Part shown: positions 23,317-33,739 of the stretch, in pieces
How positions within the stretch are numbered: the stretch's first letter is position 1
Layout: every line of letters starts with the position of its first letter
NCBI RefSeq assembly: GCF_049472675.1
Contig: NZ_JAPNXM010000002.1
Coordinates: 201,753-265,752, forward strand
From: Deferribacter thermophilus
GTDB lineage: Bacteria > Chrysiogenota > Deferribacteres > Deferribacterales > Deferribacteraceae
Direction: 5' to 3'
DNA length: 64,000 nucleotides
Notes under the pieces: model-generated
The model's input: only the letters and a program-made list of their open reading frames with translations
The model's database searches: none
Told to the model about the DNA's origin: nothing
Program-made: the position numbers and the translations under genes

Positions 23317-24696
23317 ATGAAGTACAGAGAAGAAAAAGATAGTATGGGGATTATGAAAGTTCCTGAAAATGCTTATTATGGGGCTCAGACTGCAAGAGCA
23401 GTTGAAAACTTTAAAATCAGTGGAAAAGGGCTTCCTAAAGAGTTTATTTATGCTGTTTGTGAAATAAAAAGAGGTGCAGCAATAGCAAACAGGAAGTTAG
23501 GATTATTAGATGAGAAAATTGCAAATGCTATTGTTCTTGCAGCAGAAGAGGTTATTGCTGGGAAATTTGATGATCAATTTCCTATTGATGTATATCAGAC
23601 AGGTTCAGGGACTTCAACAAATATGAATGTAAATGAAGTAATTGCTAATAGAGCATGCGAAATTTTGGGTGGCAAAAAAGGGGACAAACATTTGTGCCAT
23701 CCAAATGATCATGTTAATAAAGGGCAATCAAGTAATGATGTAATTCCATCTGCCATTCATATCTCTGCTGCGATTCTAACTAAAAACAATTTATTGCCTG
23801 CCTTAAAAAAGCTAAAAGATAGCTTTTTAAAGAAGGAAGTAGAATTTAAAGATATCATAAAGATAGGCAGGACTCATTTGATGGATGCAGTTCCTGTTAC
23901 TTTGGGACAGGAGTTTTCCGGTTATAGAACTCAGATAGAAAAAGGGATTAAAAGAGTTGAAATAGGGCTAATGGAGCTTTTAGAGCTACCTTTAGGAGGA
24001 ACTGCACTGGGAACAGGTCTCAATACGCATAAAGATTTTGGAAAAATTGCAATAGAAGAGATAAGTAAAAATACAAAATTAAATTTTAGGCAAGCTGATA
24101 ATCTGTTTGAGGGGATTGCAGCTAAGGATGGAGTAGTAAATTTTTGTGGTGCATTAAATACATTAGCTGTCTCTTTAATGAAAATTGCAAACGATTTGAG
24201 ACTACTTAATTCTGGGCCAAGATGCGGTATTGCAGAAATTACTTTACCATCATTACAGCCTGGAAGCTCCATTATGCCTGGAAAAGTAAACCCTGTAATC
24301 CCTGAAGCAGTTATACAAGTTGCTGCAAGGGTTATGGGGAATATGCAAACTATTACAATTGCTGGCAGTAGCGGTCTTTTAGATTTAAATGTGATGATGC
24401 CTTTGATTGCAGATACCTTGATAGAGTCGATTAAATTGCTTACCAATGCTTCAATTTCATTGGCTGAAAAGTGTGTTGATGGAATTGTAGCAAATGTTGA
24501 AAGATGCAATGAGCTTGTGGAATGGTCGATGGCACTTGTAACACCTTTAGCACTCAAAATTGGTTATGATGAAGCTGCAAAGATAGCTTATGAGGCTTTT
24601 AATAGAAAAATGAAAGTTAAAGATGTTGTAAAAGAAAAGAACATTTTAAGTGATGAAGAGATAGAAGAGATTTTTGACCCAAGAAAAATGGTATAA
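23317..24696 (+). CDS. fumC: Class II fumarate hydratase
   Basis: 459 residues, full length for the family. Signature blocks: TGSGTSTNMNVNEV, NDHVNKGQSSNDV, GRTHLMDAVPVTLGQE and the mobile-loop signature GSSIMPGKVNPV near residue 320. The His in GRTHL and the NKGQSSN form favour fumarase over aspartase. It interconverts fumarate and malate in the TCA cycle. RBS AAAGAGGTAGTT. Single gene with its own terminator. Confidence 0.88.
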   Translation: MKYREEKDSMGIMKVPENAYYGAQTARAVENFKISGKGLPKEFIYAVCEIKRGAAIANRKLGLLDEKIANAIVLAAEEVIAGKFDDQFPIDVYQTGSGTSTNMNVNEVIANRACEILGGKKGDKHLCHPNDHVNKGQSSNDVIPSAIHISAAILTKNNLLPALKKLKDSFLKKEVEFKDIIKIGRTHLMDAVPVTLGQEFSGYRTQIEKGIKRVEIGLMELLELPLGGTALGTGLNTHKDFGKIAIEEISKNTKLNFRQADNLFEGIAAKDGVVNFCGALNTLAVSLMKIANDLRLLNSGPRCGIAEITLPSLQPGSSIMPGKVNPVIPEAVIQVAARVMGNMQTITIAGSSGLLDLNVMMPLIADTLIESIKLLTNASISLAEKCVDGIVANVERCNELVEWSMALVTPLALKIGYDEAAKIAYEAFNRKMKVKDVVKEKNILSDEEIEEIFDPRKMV

Positions 24697-24720
24697 AAAG
24701 AGGGGGTAGCCCCCTCTTTT
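24696..24720. terminator. Bidirectional terminator between fumC and ppdK
   Basis: AAAAGAGGGGG / CCCCCTCTTTT, 11-bp perfect stem with a 3-base loop and T runs in both directions. Serves two convergent genes. Confidence 0.85.
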
Positions 24721-27346
24721 AATTTTCTTCCAATAAAGCAGCGTGAGCTGCTGCTAGTCTTGCAACAGGAACCCTATATGGAGAACAACTAACATAATTT
24801 AAACCTATCTTATGACAGAAGAATATTGAGTCAGGGTCTCCACCATGCTCGCCACAAATACCTGTTTTTAGTTCTGGTCTTGTGCTTCTACCTTTCTTAA
24901 CACCCATTTCTACAAGCTGGCCAACACCTGACTGGTCGAGAGAAACAAATGGGTCTTCTTTGTAGATACCTTTTTCCACATAAAGTGGGAGGAATTTACC
25001 AGAGTCATCTCTTGATAATCCAAGAGTTGTTTGAGTAAGGTCATTTGTACCAAATGAGAAAAATTCTGCATATTGAGCCACTTCATCGGCAGTTAAAGCA
25101 GCCCTTGGTAATTCGATCATTGTTCCTACAAGATAATCGATGTTTACACCATAACTTTCCATAACTTCTTTTGCTACTCTATCGACCATTTCTTTCAAAA
25201 TGGCTAATTCTTTGTAATGCCCAACAAGTGGGATCATTATCTCTGGTTTTACATCAACACCTTCTTTTTTACATTCACATGCTGCTTCCATTATTGCATA
25301 AACTTGCATTTCATAAACTTCTGGGTATGTGATACCAAGACGGCAACCTCTATGACCAAGCATTGGGTTGAATTCTTTTAATTCTTCAACTTTTGCTTTT
25401 AATTTATCAGCAGGTATACCTGATGCTTTTGAAACTTTTTCAATATCTTCATCAGTATGTGGTAAAAATTCATGCAAAGGTGGATCAAGTAAGCGGATAG
25501 TTACAGGAAGTCCATCCATTACTTTAAAAATACCAATAAAATCTTCTTTTTGATAAGGTTTAATTTTTTCTAAAGCTTTTCTTCTACCTTCTTCAGTATC
25601 GCTTAAAATCATTTCTCTTACAGCATCAATTCTATCACCTTCGAAGAACATATGTTCTGTCCTACAAAGTCCTATCCCTTCAGCACCAAAATCTCTTGCT
25701 ACTTGAGAATCTTTTGGTGTGTCAGCGTTTGTCCTTACTCCAAGTTTTCTAAATTCATCAGCCCATTTGAGGATTTCAGCAAATTCACCAGAAAGCTCAG
25801 GCATTATAAGTTTTACTTTACCAAGAATTACTTCACCTGTAGAACCATTGATAGTGATATAATCACCTTCTTTTATTACTTTTCCATCAACCTCAAACTG
25901 CTTTTTCTCTTCATCTATTTTAATTGCACCACAACCAGCAACACAGGTTTTACCCATACCTCTTGCCACAACTGCAGCATGGCTTGTCATACCACCTGTA
26001 GCTGTTAATATCCCTTTTGCTGCGTTCATACCACCAATATCTTCGGGAGATGTTTCATTTCTTACTAAAATAACATCTTCACCTTTTTCTGCCCAGATTT
26101 CTGCATCTTCTGCAGTAAAGACTACTTTACCTACTGCAGCTCCAGGGGATGCTGGCAAACCTTTTGCCAAAACTTCATATTTTTCATTTGGGTCAATCAT
26201 TGGATGTAGAAGTTGATCAACTTGCTCTGGTTTAACCCTTAATACAGCAGTTTTCTTATCAATTAAGCCTTCTTTATACATATCGTAAGCTATTTTTACT
26301 GCTGCTCTTGCAGTTCTTTTACCACTTCTTGTTTGAAGTAGATAGAGTTTCCCTTTTTCAACTGTAAATTCTATATCCTGCATGTCTTTGTAGTGCGTTT
26401 CAAGCTTTTTATAAACTTCTTCTAACTGTTTAAATACCTCTGGCATTTCTTCTTTTAATTTTGCAATTGGTTCTGGTGTTCTGATACCTGCAACAACATC
26501 TTCACCTTGTGCATTTATTAAAAATTCACCAAAGAATTCTTTTTCACCTGTAGATGGGTTTCTTGTAAAAGCAACACCAGTCCCAGAGTCATTGCCCATA
26601 TTACCAAATACCATCGCTACTATATTTACTGCTGTTCCCCAATTATCAGGAATTTTGTTGATTTTTCTGTAAGTGATTGCTCTTTGATTATTCCATGAAT
26701 CAAAAACTGCATTAATAGCTAGTTTTAACTGCTCCATGGTATCTTGAGGGAATGGTTTACCCAATTCTTGCTCAACTAATTTTTTATAAAGATCTACAAC
26801 TTTTTTGAAGTCTTCAGCATCTAAATCAGTATCGTATTTTACACCTTTTTCTTCTTTTACCTTATCAAGTATCCTCTCAAATTTACCGTGCTCAATACCT
26901 AAAACAACATCAGAGAACATCTGAATAAATCTTCTATATGAGTCATAAGCGAACCTTTCATTGTTTGATACTTCAGCAAGCCCTTTAACTGTTTCATCAT
27001 TTAAGCCTAGGTTTAATACTGTGTCCATCATCCCAGGCATTGAAACTCTTGCCCCTGATCTTACAGAAACCAAAAGAGGATTTTTTGGGTCACCAAATTT
27101 TTTACCTACAGTCTCTTCAAGCCTTTTTAGTGCTTCTAAAGCCTGCTCCCACATCCCTTCTGGATATTGCTTATTATTGTTGTAATACTCAATACATGCT
27201 TCTGTAGTAATTGTGAAACCAGGAGGGACTGGAATACCAAGATTTGTCATTTCTGCTAGCCCTGCTCCTTTCCCCCCTAAAAGCTCTTTCATGGAGCCAG
27301 AGCCTTCCGCCTTACCATTCCCAAAAAAGTAAACATACTTTTTCAT
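24719..27346 (-). CDS. ppdK: Pyruvate, phosphate dikinase
   Basis: 875 residues, full length. N-terminal ATP-grasp domain begins YFFGNGKAEGSGSMKELLGGKGAGLAEM-like; the phosphohistidine domain carries GGMTSHAAVVARGMGK with the catalytic His (~residue 455); the C-terminal PEP/pyruvate barrel ends with GICGEHGGDP and catalytic Cys/His. It interconverts pyruvate + ATP + Pi and PEP + AMP + PPi, typical of anaerobes for gluconeogenic PEP supply. RBS AAGGGGGTAGC. Monocistronic by terminator and flanking gap. Confidence 0.95.
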   Translation of the reverse strand: MKKYVYFFGNGKAEGSGSMKELLGGKGAGLAEMTNLGIPVPPGFTITTEACIEYYNNNKQYPEGMWEQALEALKRLEETVGKKFGDPKNPLLVSVRSGARVSMPGMMDTVLNLGLNDETVKGLAEVSNNERFAYDSYRRFIQMFSDVVLGIEHGKFERILDKVKEEKGVKYDTDLDAEDFKKVVDLYKKLVEQELGKPFPQDTMEQLKLAINAVFDSWNNQRAITYRKINKIPDNWGTAVNIVAMVFGNMGNDSGTGVAFTRNPSTGEKEFFGEFLINAQGEDVVAGIRTPEPIAKLKEEMPEVFKQLEEVYKKLETHYKDMQDIEFTVEKGKLYLLQTRSGKRTARAAVKIAYDMYKEGLIDKKTAVLRVKPEQVDQLLHPMIDPNEKYEVLAKGLPASPGAAVGKVVFTAEDAEIWAEKGEDVILVRNETSPEDIGGMNAAKGILTATGGMTSHAAVVARGMGKTCVAGCGAIKIDEEKKQFEVDGKVIKEGDYITINGSTGEVILGKVKLIMPELSGEFAEILKWADEFRKLGVRTNADTPKDSQVARDFGAEGIGLCRTEHMFFEGDRIDAVREMILSDTEEGRRKALEKIKPYQKEDFIGIFKVMDGLPVTIRLLDPPLHEFLPHTDEDIEKVSKASGIPADKLKAKVEELKEFNPMLGHRGCRLGITYPEVYEMQVYAIMEAACECKKEGVDVKPEIMIPLVGHYKELAILKEMVDRVAKEVMESYGVNIDYLVGTMIELPRAALTADEVAQYAEFFSFGTNDLTQTTLGLSRDDSGKFLPLYVEKGIYKEDPFVSLDQSGVGQLVEMGVKKGRSTRPELKTGICGEHGGDPDSIFFCHKIGLNYVSCSPYRVPVARLAAAHAALLEEN

Positions 27347-27411
27347 TTATGCTACCCCCTTCTCTCATTAAGTTTATTAAATAATACCACTTAAATTAGT
27401 GGTATAAAATC

Positions 27412-29460
27412 TCAGTTTATTGAGCTCAATTCACCTATTTTTTCAAAAAGTGTTTTTAGTTTAGCTAATAAGCTAAGTCTGTTATTTCTTATTTCTTCAT
27501 TTTTATCCATTACAAGTACATTATCAAAGAAGTTATCTACAGGTTTGCTAAAGCTGAGTAAAACATTTATAGCATCATTATATTTTTCTTCAGATAAAAG
27601 TTGATTTAGTTTTCCTTCATACTCTTTGATGAATTTGTTTAGCTCTTTTTCTTCTGATTCGGCCAGTAAATCTTCTTTATATTCTGTATTGTTCCAATTA
27701 TTTTTATTTAAGATGTTTGATATTCTTTTGTAGCTTGTTGAGAGTGTTACAAATTCTGGTTTTTCATAAACTTCATTTAACGCTTTTGCAGCATTAAAAA
27801 TTTGAACAATATCATCAAATACTGCCACTACAGCTTCAAATACATCTGCTCTGATGTTGTACTGTGTTGTGGCAATTTGCTTTGCTCTGGTTAAGATAAA
27901 CTCTTTAGTTTTTTCAAGTATTTCGTCTTTTTGATATGAGAGTTTATCTTTGTAGTTATCTATAGCTTTTTCGAGCAGTTCAGTTAATGACAATCGATAG
28001 TTTTTATTTAATATGATATTTATTATACCTATTGCGTTTCTCCTTAAAGCATAAGGGTCATTGTTCCCCGTAGGGATTAAACCGATAATAAAACAACCAG
28101 TTATAGTGTCTATTTTATCAGCGATAGAGATAAATGCTCCTTCATCAGTTTTAGGTAGCTCATCACCAGAAAATCTTGGCAGGTAGTGCTCAAATATAGC
28201 ATCAGCGACAACTTTTTCTTCACCTTGGATAAGTGCGTATTCTCTACCCATCACACCCTGAAGCTCAGGGAATTCATATACCATCTCTGTCATAAGGTCA
28301 GCTTTACATAAAAAGGCTGCCCTATCGGTAGTAGTTGCTTTGTTTGGAGCTAATTTTTTTGCGAGGAATAGAGCTATTTGACGAAATCTCTCCATCTTTT
28401 CATAAGAAGTGCCTAGTTGTTCCTGATACACAACCTTTTTCAGTTGCTCCATCCTTTCTTCGAGTGGAACTTTTTTATCATTTTCGAAAAAGAACATAGC
28501 ATCATTTAATCTTGCTTTTAAAACACGCTCATAACCAGATTTTATTAATGAATCATCTTTTGGTTTAGTGTTAGAGATTCCAACAAAGCTGTTAATAATT
28601 TTGCCATCTTTTTCTCGATAAAAATATTTTTGATGATTTTTCATTGATGTTATAAGTACTTCTTTTGGGAGCTGTAAAAAATGCTCAGGGAATTCACCCA
28701 ATATTGGGTGAGGGTATTCAACTAAATTTGCAACAGTATCAAGTAAATCTTCATCAATAAAAACATTACCAATATTGTTTAAAAATGACCTTATAATCTC
28801 TTTTCTTTCATTAAAATCTACAATCACGAAATTTTCTCTAAGTGTTGCCTTGTATTCATCAAAAGAGCTGATTTTGATTTGTTTATTAGCCATAAATCTA
28901 TGTCCAAATGTATAATTACCAGCTTTAATCCCCTCAATTTCAAATTCTAAAACTTCACCATTATAAATAGAAAGAAACCAGTGGATTGGTCTTGCAAATC
29001 TAATGTTTTTATCTCCCCATTTCATACTTTTAGGAAATGGGAAATTTTTTACTGTATTTATAATAAGTTCTTTTAAAAATTCTTTTGTACTTCCTCCTTT
29101 TATCTTTTTTATCCCTGCTAAATATTCACCTCTTTCAGTAACTACTTTTTTTAGTGAGTTTACATCAAGCCCTTTGGATTTAGCAAAACCTAAAGCAGCT
29201 TTCGTCAAATTACCATTTTCATCAAAAGCTATGTTTGCAGGTGGTCCTACTATTTCTTCTTCTAAATCGCTCTGCATATCTGAAATATTATCAATAAAAA
29301 GGTATAGCCTTCTTGGTGTGCCACCTGTTTCTATGCTTGAGTAAGTAATTCTATTTTTTTCTAACTCATTTTTAAAATGGTTCTTTAAAAATTCTGAAGC
29401 GGGATTAATAAAAGACGCAGGAATCTCCTCAGTACCTATTTCTAAAAGATAAAAAGACAT
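27412..29460 (-). CDS. glyS: Glycyl-tRNA synthetase beta subunit
   Basis: 682 residues; starts MSFYLLEIGTEEIPASF, the signature of the beta subunit of the alpha2beta2 bacterial enzyme. Contains the HD-like central domain (PELQGVMGREYALIQGE) and a DALR-type anticodon-binding C-terminus. The beta subunit binds tRNA-Gly and works with GlyQ, which is not adjacent here; the upstream neighbour is leuD. RBS AAAGGGGGTAGT. Confidence 0.93.
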   Translation of the reverse strand: MSFYLLEIGTEEIPASFINPASEFLKNHFKNELEKNRITYSSIETGGTPRRLYLFIDNISDMQSDLEEEIVGPPANIAFDENGNLTKAALGFAKSKGLDVNSLKKVVTERGEYLAGIKKIKGGSTKEFLKELIINTVKNFPFPKSMKWGDKNIRFARPIHWFLSIYNGEVLEFEIEGIKAGNYTFGHRFMANKQIKISSFDEYKATLRENFVIVDFNERKEIIRSFLNNIGNVFIDEDLLDTVANLVEYPHPILGEFPEHFLQLPKEVLITSMKNHQKYFYREKDGKIINSFVGISNTKPKDDSLIKSGYERVLKARLNDAMFFFENDKKVPLEERMEQLKKVVYQEQLGTSYEKMERFRQIALFLAKKLAPNKATTTDRAAFLCKADLMTEMVYEFPELQGVMGREYALIQGEEKVVADAIFEHYLPRFSGDELPKTDEGAFISIADKIDTITGCFIIGLIPTGNNDPYALRRNAIGIINIILNKNYRLSLTELLEKAIDNYKDKLSYQKDEILEKTKEFILTRAKQIATTQYNIRADVFEAVVAVFDDIVQIFNAAKALNEVYEKPEFVTLSTSYKRISNILNKNNWNNTEYKEDLLAESEEKELNKFIKEYEGKLNQLLSEEKYNDAINVLLSFSKPVDNFFDNVLVMDKNEEIRNNRLSLLAKLKTLFEKIGELSSIN

Positions 29461-29503
29461 ACTACCCCCTTTAAAAACATGTTTGAGGAGTTATATATTA
29501 GAA

Positions 29504-29534
29504 AAGTGCAAATTTTCAAGGAAAATTTGCACTT
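29504..29534 (-). terminator. Terminator of leuCD
   Basis: Perfect 14-bp stem AAGTGCAAATTTTC with its complement, 3-base loop; on the minus strand it begins at the leuD stop codon and is followed by TTTTCT. Confidence 0.8.
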
Positions 29535-30135
29535 ATACGAATCTATATGGCAGTTTTTTTTCTAATTCTTTAATCTTCGGTATGTTTTTAATTAATTCTA
29601 GCAAGCTGTCGTAAGTTGCAGTTAAAAATGCTTGTCTATTTGTTTCTTTTATTTCAAAGGGGTATGTTTTTTCACCTACTTTTAATGTTTTGTTTTCTAA
29701 GTTTATTAAAACATTAGTTAATGGTTTATTTATAATAATTTCACTTATTTCGTTTATTATATCTTTTTCAACAGTAATACAAACAATACCTAAAGTAGTG
29801 GCATTTCCTAAAAATATTTCTGCAAAACTTTCTGCTATTATAGCATCTATCCCTGCTCTTTTTAAGGCTTGGGGAGCATGTTCCCTTGAAGAACCACAGC
29901 CAAAATTTTTCCCTGTTAATAATATGTTTGCACCTTTAAATTTTTCATCATCAAAAGGGTGGCCAAGACTTTTTCCATCTTTATCAAATCGTTCGTCATA
30001 AAATGCAAATTCTCCTAAACCATCAAATGTTACACATTTTAAATACCTTGCAGGGATAATTCTGTCAGTATCTATATCATCACCTAAAACTGGAACAATT
30101 CTACCTTCTACCTTTTTTATACTTCCAACTTTCAT
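29533..30135 (-). CDS. leuD: 3-isopropylmalate dehydratase small subunit
   Basis: 200 residues from ATG 30135, preceded by GGAGGCAAAT; an in-frame ATG at 30147 lies upstream of that RBS. Contains GDDIDTDRIIPARYL and FGCGSSREHAPQAL, the swivelling-domain signatures of the LeuD/aconitase family. With LeuC it isomerises 2-isopropylmalate to 3-isopropylmalate in leucine synthesis. Directly follows leuC on the minus strand. A close relative, homoaconitase/citraconate hydratase small subunit, is less likely. Confidence 0.88.
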   Translation of the reverse strand: MKVGSIKKVEGRIVPVLGDDIDTDRIIPARYLKCVTFDGLGEFAFYDERFDKDGKSLGHPFDDEKFKGANILLTGKNFGCGSSREHAPQALKRAGIDAIIAESFAEIFLGNATTLGIVCITVEKDIINEISEIIINKPLTNVLINLENKTLKVGEKTYPFEIKETNRQAFLTATYDSLLELIKNIPKIKELEKKLPYRFV

Positions 30136-30149
30136 ATTTGCCTCCATAA

Positions 30150-31541
30150 CTATTTAATATTAAAAAGCTTTCTTGCATCAACAACTTCTCCAGCAATTGC
30201 AGCTGCAGCTACCATAACAGGACTCATTAAAAGGGTTCTTCCAGTGGATGAGCCTTGTCTCCCTTTAAAATTTCTATTTGAGCTTGATGCAGAAATTTGG
30301 TCTCCAACAAGTTTATCTGGATTCATCGCAAGGCACATTGAACAGCCAGGATTTCTCCATTCAAAACCAGCTTCTATAAAGATTTCATGCAACCCTTCTT
30401 TTTCAGCTTGCTTTTTTACTCCCATAGATCCAGGGGCAATAAAAGCTTTTACCCCTTTTGCAACTTTATGCCCTTTGATATATTTAGCTACTTCTCTTAA
30501 ATCCTCAATTCTCCCATTTGTACAGCTACCTATAAAAGCGACATCAATCTTAGTGCCTTCTATTTTTTGTCCTGGTTTAAATTTCATGTATTCTAATGCT
30601 TCGCGGTCAGATTCATTTTGAGGTTCAGGAACTTTTTCAGTTACGGGGATACACTGTTCAGGAGTAATACCCCAGGTAACCATAGGTTCTATATCTTTTG
30701 CATCAAAGGATACAACATCGTCATAATTAGCATCAGGATCTGATTTTATACTTTCCCAATATTGAAGACGCTTATCCCAGTCTTTACCCTTAGGTGCATA
30801 TTCTCTACCTTTAATATAATCATAGGTTGTTTGGTCAGGGTTTATATAACCAACTCTTGCTCCACCTTCAATTGCCATATTGCAGACTGTCATTCTCCCT
30901 TCCATTGATAATGATTCAATGGCTTCTCCAGCAAACTCATAAGCATAGCCGATACCACCTTTGACACCAAGTTTATTTATAAGATAAAGGATAATATCTT
31001 TAGCATAAACACCAGGTTCTAATCTGTTTTTTATCTCTATTTTTCTGACTTTCAATGGTGTTAAAGCGAGTGTTTGTGTAGCAAGGACATCTCTTACCTG
31101 TGATGTTCCTATGCCAAAAGCTATAGAGCCAAATGCTCCGTGAGTGGCTGTATGTGAGTCACCACATGCAATAGTCATTCCAGGTTGTGTAAGACCTAAC
31201 TCTGGACCTACTATGTGAACTATCCCTTGTTTTCCTGATTCAGGAGAGAAAAATGTTATGCCAAACTCTTTTGTATTTTTTTCAATAGCTTGCATCATCT
31301 CTTCTGCTAAGGGATCAGCAAATGGCCTTGATATATCATCTGTTGGGATAATATGGTCACATGTGGCAAAAGTTCTTTCTGGAAAAAGTACTTTAAGCCC
31401 CATCTCTCTGAGCATGGCAAATGCTTGTGGGCTTGTAACTTCATGGATTAAATGAAGACCTATAAATATTTGATCTCTACCGCCAGAGATAGTCCCAACT
31501 TTATGAATTTCCCAAACTTTTTCTAATAATGTTTTACCCAT
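30150..31541 (-). CDS. leuC: 3-isopropylmalate dehydratase large subunit
   Basis: 463 residues. Aconitase fold with GDSHTATHGAFGSIAFGIG and the [4Fe-4S] ligands in IGSCTNGR and GCSMCLAMNPD. Length and TGITP-type loop fit LeuC. Catalytic partner of LeuD downstream. RBS AAAGAGGTAAAGAT before ATG. Divergent from groES across a 217-bp gap. Confidence 0.9.
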   Translation of the reverse strand: MGKTLLEKVWEIHKVGTISGGRDQIFIGLHLIHEVTSPQAFAMLREMGLKVLFPERTFATCDHIIPTDDISRPFADPLAEEMMQAIEKNTKEFGITFFSPESGKQGIVHIVGPELGLTQPGMTIACGDSHTATHGAFGSIAFGIGTSQVRDVLATQTLALTPLKVRKIEIKNRLEPGVYAKDIILYLINKLGVKGGIGYAYEFAGEAIESLSMEGRMTVCNMAIEGGARVGYINPDQTTYDYIKGREYAPKGKDWDKRLQYWESIKSDPDANYDDVVSFDAKDIEPMVTWGITPEQCIPVTEKVPEPQNESDREALEYMKFKPGQKIEGTKIDVAFIGSCTNGRIEDLREVAKYIKGHKVAKGVKAFIAPGSMGVKKQAEKEGLHEIFIEAGFEWRNPGCSMCLAMNPDKLVGDQISASSSNRNFKGRQGSSTGRTLLMSPVMVAAAAIAGEVVDARKLFNIK

Positions 31542-31668
31542 ATCTTTACCTCTTTATATTAATTTATAATACATACATTACTAAAAAAGATGAAAAAAGC
31601 AAGAAAAAGTTTAATTAAACTATAAAAAGTTTAGTAAATTTATAAAATATTTAATATTAAAAAAACAC

Positions 31669-31734
31669 TTGATTTTTTTAAAGACAATTATATATATATA
31701 AACGTTGTTAGCACTCGATTGTGATGGTTGCTAA
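31669..31734 (+). promoter_or_regulatory. groESL promoter with CIRCE operator
   Basis: TTGATT (31669-31674), then TATATA around 31691-31698. CIRCE is TTAGCACTC (31708-31716), 9-base spacer, GGTTGCTAA (31726-31734); consensus right arm is GAGTGCTAA, so two positions of the inverted repeat deviate. CIRCE is the HrcA repressor site for heat-shock chaperone genes. Confidence 0.85.
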
Positions 31735-31758
31735 TAATAAAATATAAAGGAGGGTATC

Positions 31759-32052
31759 ATGGCTAATATCAAACCTCTTCAGGACAGAGTTCTTGTAAAA
31801 AGGATTGAAGTTGAGGAAAAAACAGAGTCTGGAATTATTATCCCTGACACTGCAAGGGAAAAATCTCAAGAAGGTGAAGTAATTGCTGTTGGCCCAGGTA
31901 AAGTATTAGAAAATGGTACTAAAATCGAATTAACAGTAAAACCTGGTGACAGAATATTGTTTAGCAAATATGCAGGTACTGAAATTAAAATCGATGGCGA
32001 AGAATATCTGATTATGAGAGAAGATGATATTCTTGGTATTATTCAGAAATAA
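31759..32052 (+). CDS. groES: Co-chaperonin GroES
   Basis: 97 residues, full length. Begins IKPLQDRVLVKRIE; has the mobile loop EEKTESGIIIPDTAREKSQ (~residues 17-35) that docks to GroEL, and the roof region near 50. Caps the GroEL chamber during protein folding. RBS AAAGGAGGGTATC. First gene of the HrcA/CIRCE-controlled operon. Confidence 0.97.
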   Translation: MANIKPLQDRVLVKRIEVEEKTESGIIIPDTAREKSQEGEVIAVGPGKVLENGTKIELTVKPGDRILFSKYAGTEIKIDGEEYLIMREDDILGIIQK

Positions 32053-32080
32053 TTAAAAGAAAGATAAAGGAGGTGTCGGT

Positions 32081-33703
32081 ATGGCAAAGGCTATTACATT
32101 TAGCGAAGAAGCAAGACAAGCGATTTTAAGAGGTGTTGATAAATTAGCAAATGCAGTTAAAGTAACATTGGGACCAAAAGGTAGAAATGTTGTTATAGAA
32201 AAGAAATTTGGTTCACCTTTAGTAACAAAAGATGGTGTTACTGTTGCAAAAGAGATTGAATTAAAAGATCCATTGGAAAATCTTGGCGCTCAAATGGTAA
32301 AAGAGGTAGCAAGTAAAACAAGTGATGTTGCTGGTGATGGTACAACTACTGCAACTGTTTTAGCTCAAGCAATTTACAGAGAAGGGATGAAGAATGTAGT
32401 TGCTGGCGCTAACCCAATGGAAATTAAGAGGGGGATCGATAAAGCTGTAGAAGCTGTTGTGAAGAAATTGCAAGAGATCTCCAAGCCTATTCAAGATAAA
32501 AAAGAGATTGCACAAGTAGGTACAATTTCTGCTAACAATGATCCAGAAATCGGTAACATTATTGCTGATGCAATGGAAAAAGTTGGTAAAGATGGTGTAA
32601 TTACTATCGAAGAAAACAAATCTACTGAAACTGTTTTAGAAGTTGTTGAAGGTATGCAGTTTGATAGAGGGTATTTATCTCCATATTTCGTAACTGATCC
32701 AGATAATATGGAAGCTGTACTTGAAAATGCATACATCTTAATTCATGAAAAGAAAATCTCTAATATGAAAGAATTGCTTCCAATTTTAGAACAGCTTGCA
32801 AAACAGAATGCTCCATTCTTAATAATTGCTGAGGATGTAGAAGGGGAAGCTCTTGCTACATTAGTAGTTAACAAATTAAGAGGTACATTAAACTGCTGTG
32901 CTGTTAAAGCTCCTGGTTTTGGTGATAGAAGAAAAGAAATGCTTAAAGATATAGCTATCCTTACAGGTGGTCAAGTAATCAGTGAAGATCTTGGTTTGAA
33001 ATTGGAGAATGTAAAACTTTCTGATCTTGGTAGAGCTAAGAAAATAGTTGTTGATAAAGAAAATACAACAATTGTTGAAGGTGCTGGTAAAGCTGAAGAT
33101 ATTCAAGCAAGAGTAAATCAAATCAAGAAGCAAATTGAAGAAACTACAAGCGATTATGATAGAGAAAAACTTCAAGAAAGACTTGCAAAACTCGTTGGTG
33201 GTGTTGCAGTAATTAAAGTTGGTGCTGCAACTGAAACAGAAATGAAAGAGAAAAAAGCAAGAGTAGAAGATGCTCTTAATGCTACAAAAGCTGCTGTAGA
33301 AGAAGGTATTGTTCCTGGTGGTGGTGTAGCACTTATTAGAGCATTAAATGCATTGGATGATCTCAAATTAGAAGGGGATCAGCAAATCGGTGTAGAAATT
33401 ATAAGAAAAGCTCTTGAGTATCCATTGAGACAGATTGCTGAAAACGCTGGTTATGAAGGTAGCGTTGTTGTAAATGCTGTTAAAGAAAGCAAAGATATTA
33501 ACTACGGATTTAACGCTGCTAAAGAAGAATACACTGATATGATCAAAGCTGGTGTAATTGACCCAACTAAAGTTACAAGAAGTGCACTTCAAAATGCTGC
33601 TTCTGTTGCAAGCTTAATGTTAACAACTGAAGCATTAATCACTGAGATTCCTGAAGAGAAGAAAGAAAATCCAATGCCTGGAGCAGGAATGGATATGATG
33701 TAA
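32081..33703 (+). CDS. groL: Chaperonin GroEL
   Basis: 540 residues. Hallmarks: TLGPKGRNVVIEKKFG, GDGTTTATVLAQAI (ATPase Asp), and the C-terminal Gly/Met-rich tail GAGMDMM. Forms the double-ring folding chamber with GroES encoded 28 bases upstream. RBS AAAGGAGGTGTCGGT. Confidence 0.98.
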   Translation: MAKAITFSEEARQAILRGVDKLANAVKVTLGPKGRNVVIEKKFGSPLVTKDGVTVAKEIELKDPLENLGAQMVKEVASKTSDVAGDGTTTATVLAQAIYREGMKNVVAGANPMEIKRGIDKAVEAVVKKLQEISKPIQDKKEIAQVGTISANNDPEIGNIIADAMEKVGKDGVITIEENKSTETVLEVVEGMQFDRGYLSPYFVTDPDNMEAVLENAYILIHEKKISNMKELLPILEQLAKQNAPFLIIAEDVEGEALATLVVNKLRGTLNCCAVKAPGFGDRRKEMLKDIAILTGGQVISEDLGLKLENVKLSDLGRAKKIVVDKENTTIVEGAGKAEDIQARVNQIKKQIEETTSDYDREKLQERLAKLVGGVAVIKVGAATETEMKEKKARVEDALNATKAAVEEGIVPGGGVALIRALNALDDLKLEGDQQIGVEIIRKALEYPLRQIAENAGYEGSVVVNAVKESKDINYGFNAAKEEYTDMIKAGVIDPTKVTRSALQNAASVASLMLTTEALITEIPEEKKENPMPGAGMDMM

Positions 33704-33709
33704 AATAAA

Positions 33710-33738
33710 AAGCGGGCTTTGAGCCCGCTTTTTTTTTT
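33710..33738 (+). terminator. groESL terminator
   Basis: AAGCGGGC TTTGA GCCCGCTT followed by a long T run (33729-33738). Confidence 0.92.
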
Positions 33739-33739
33739 A

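Noticed and set aside
23931..24557. 208-residue minus-strand open frame inside fumC
   Set aside because: Antisense of a clear, conserved fumarase gene.
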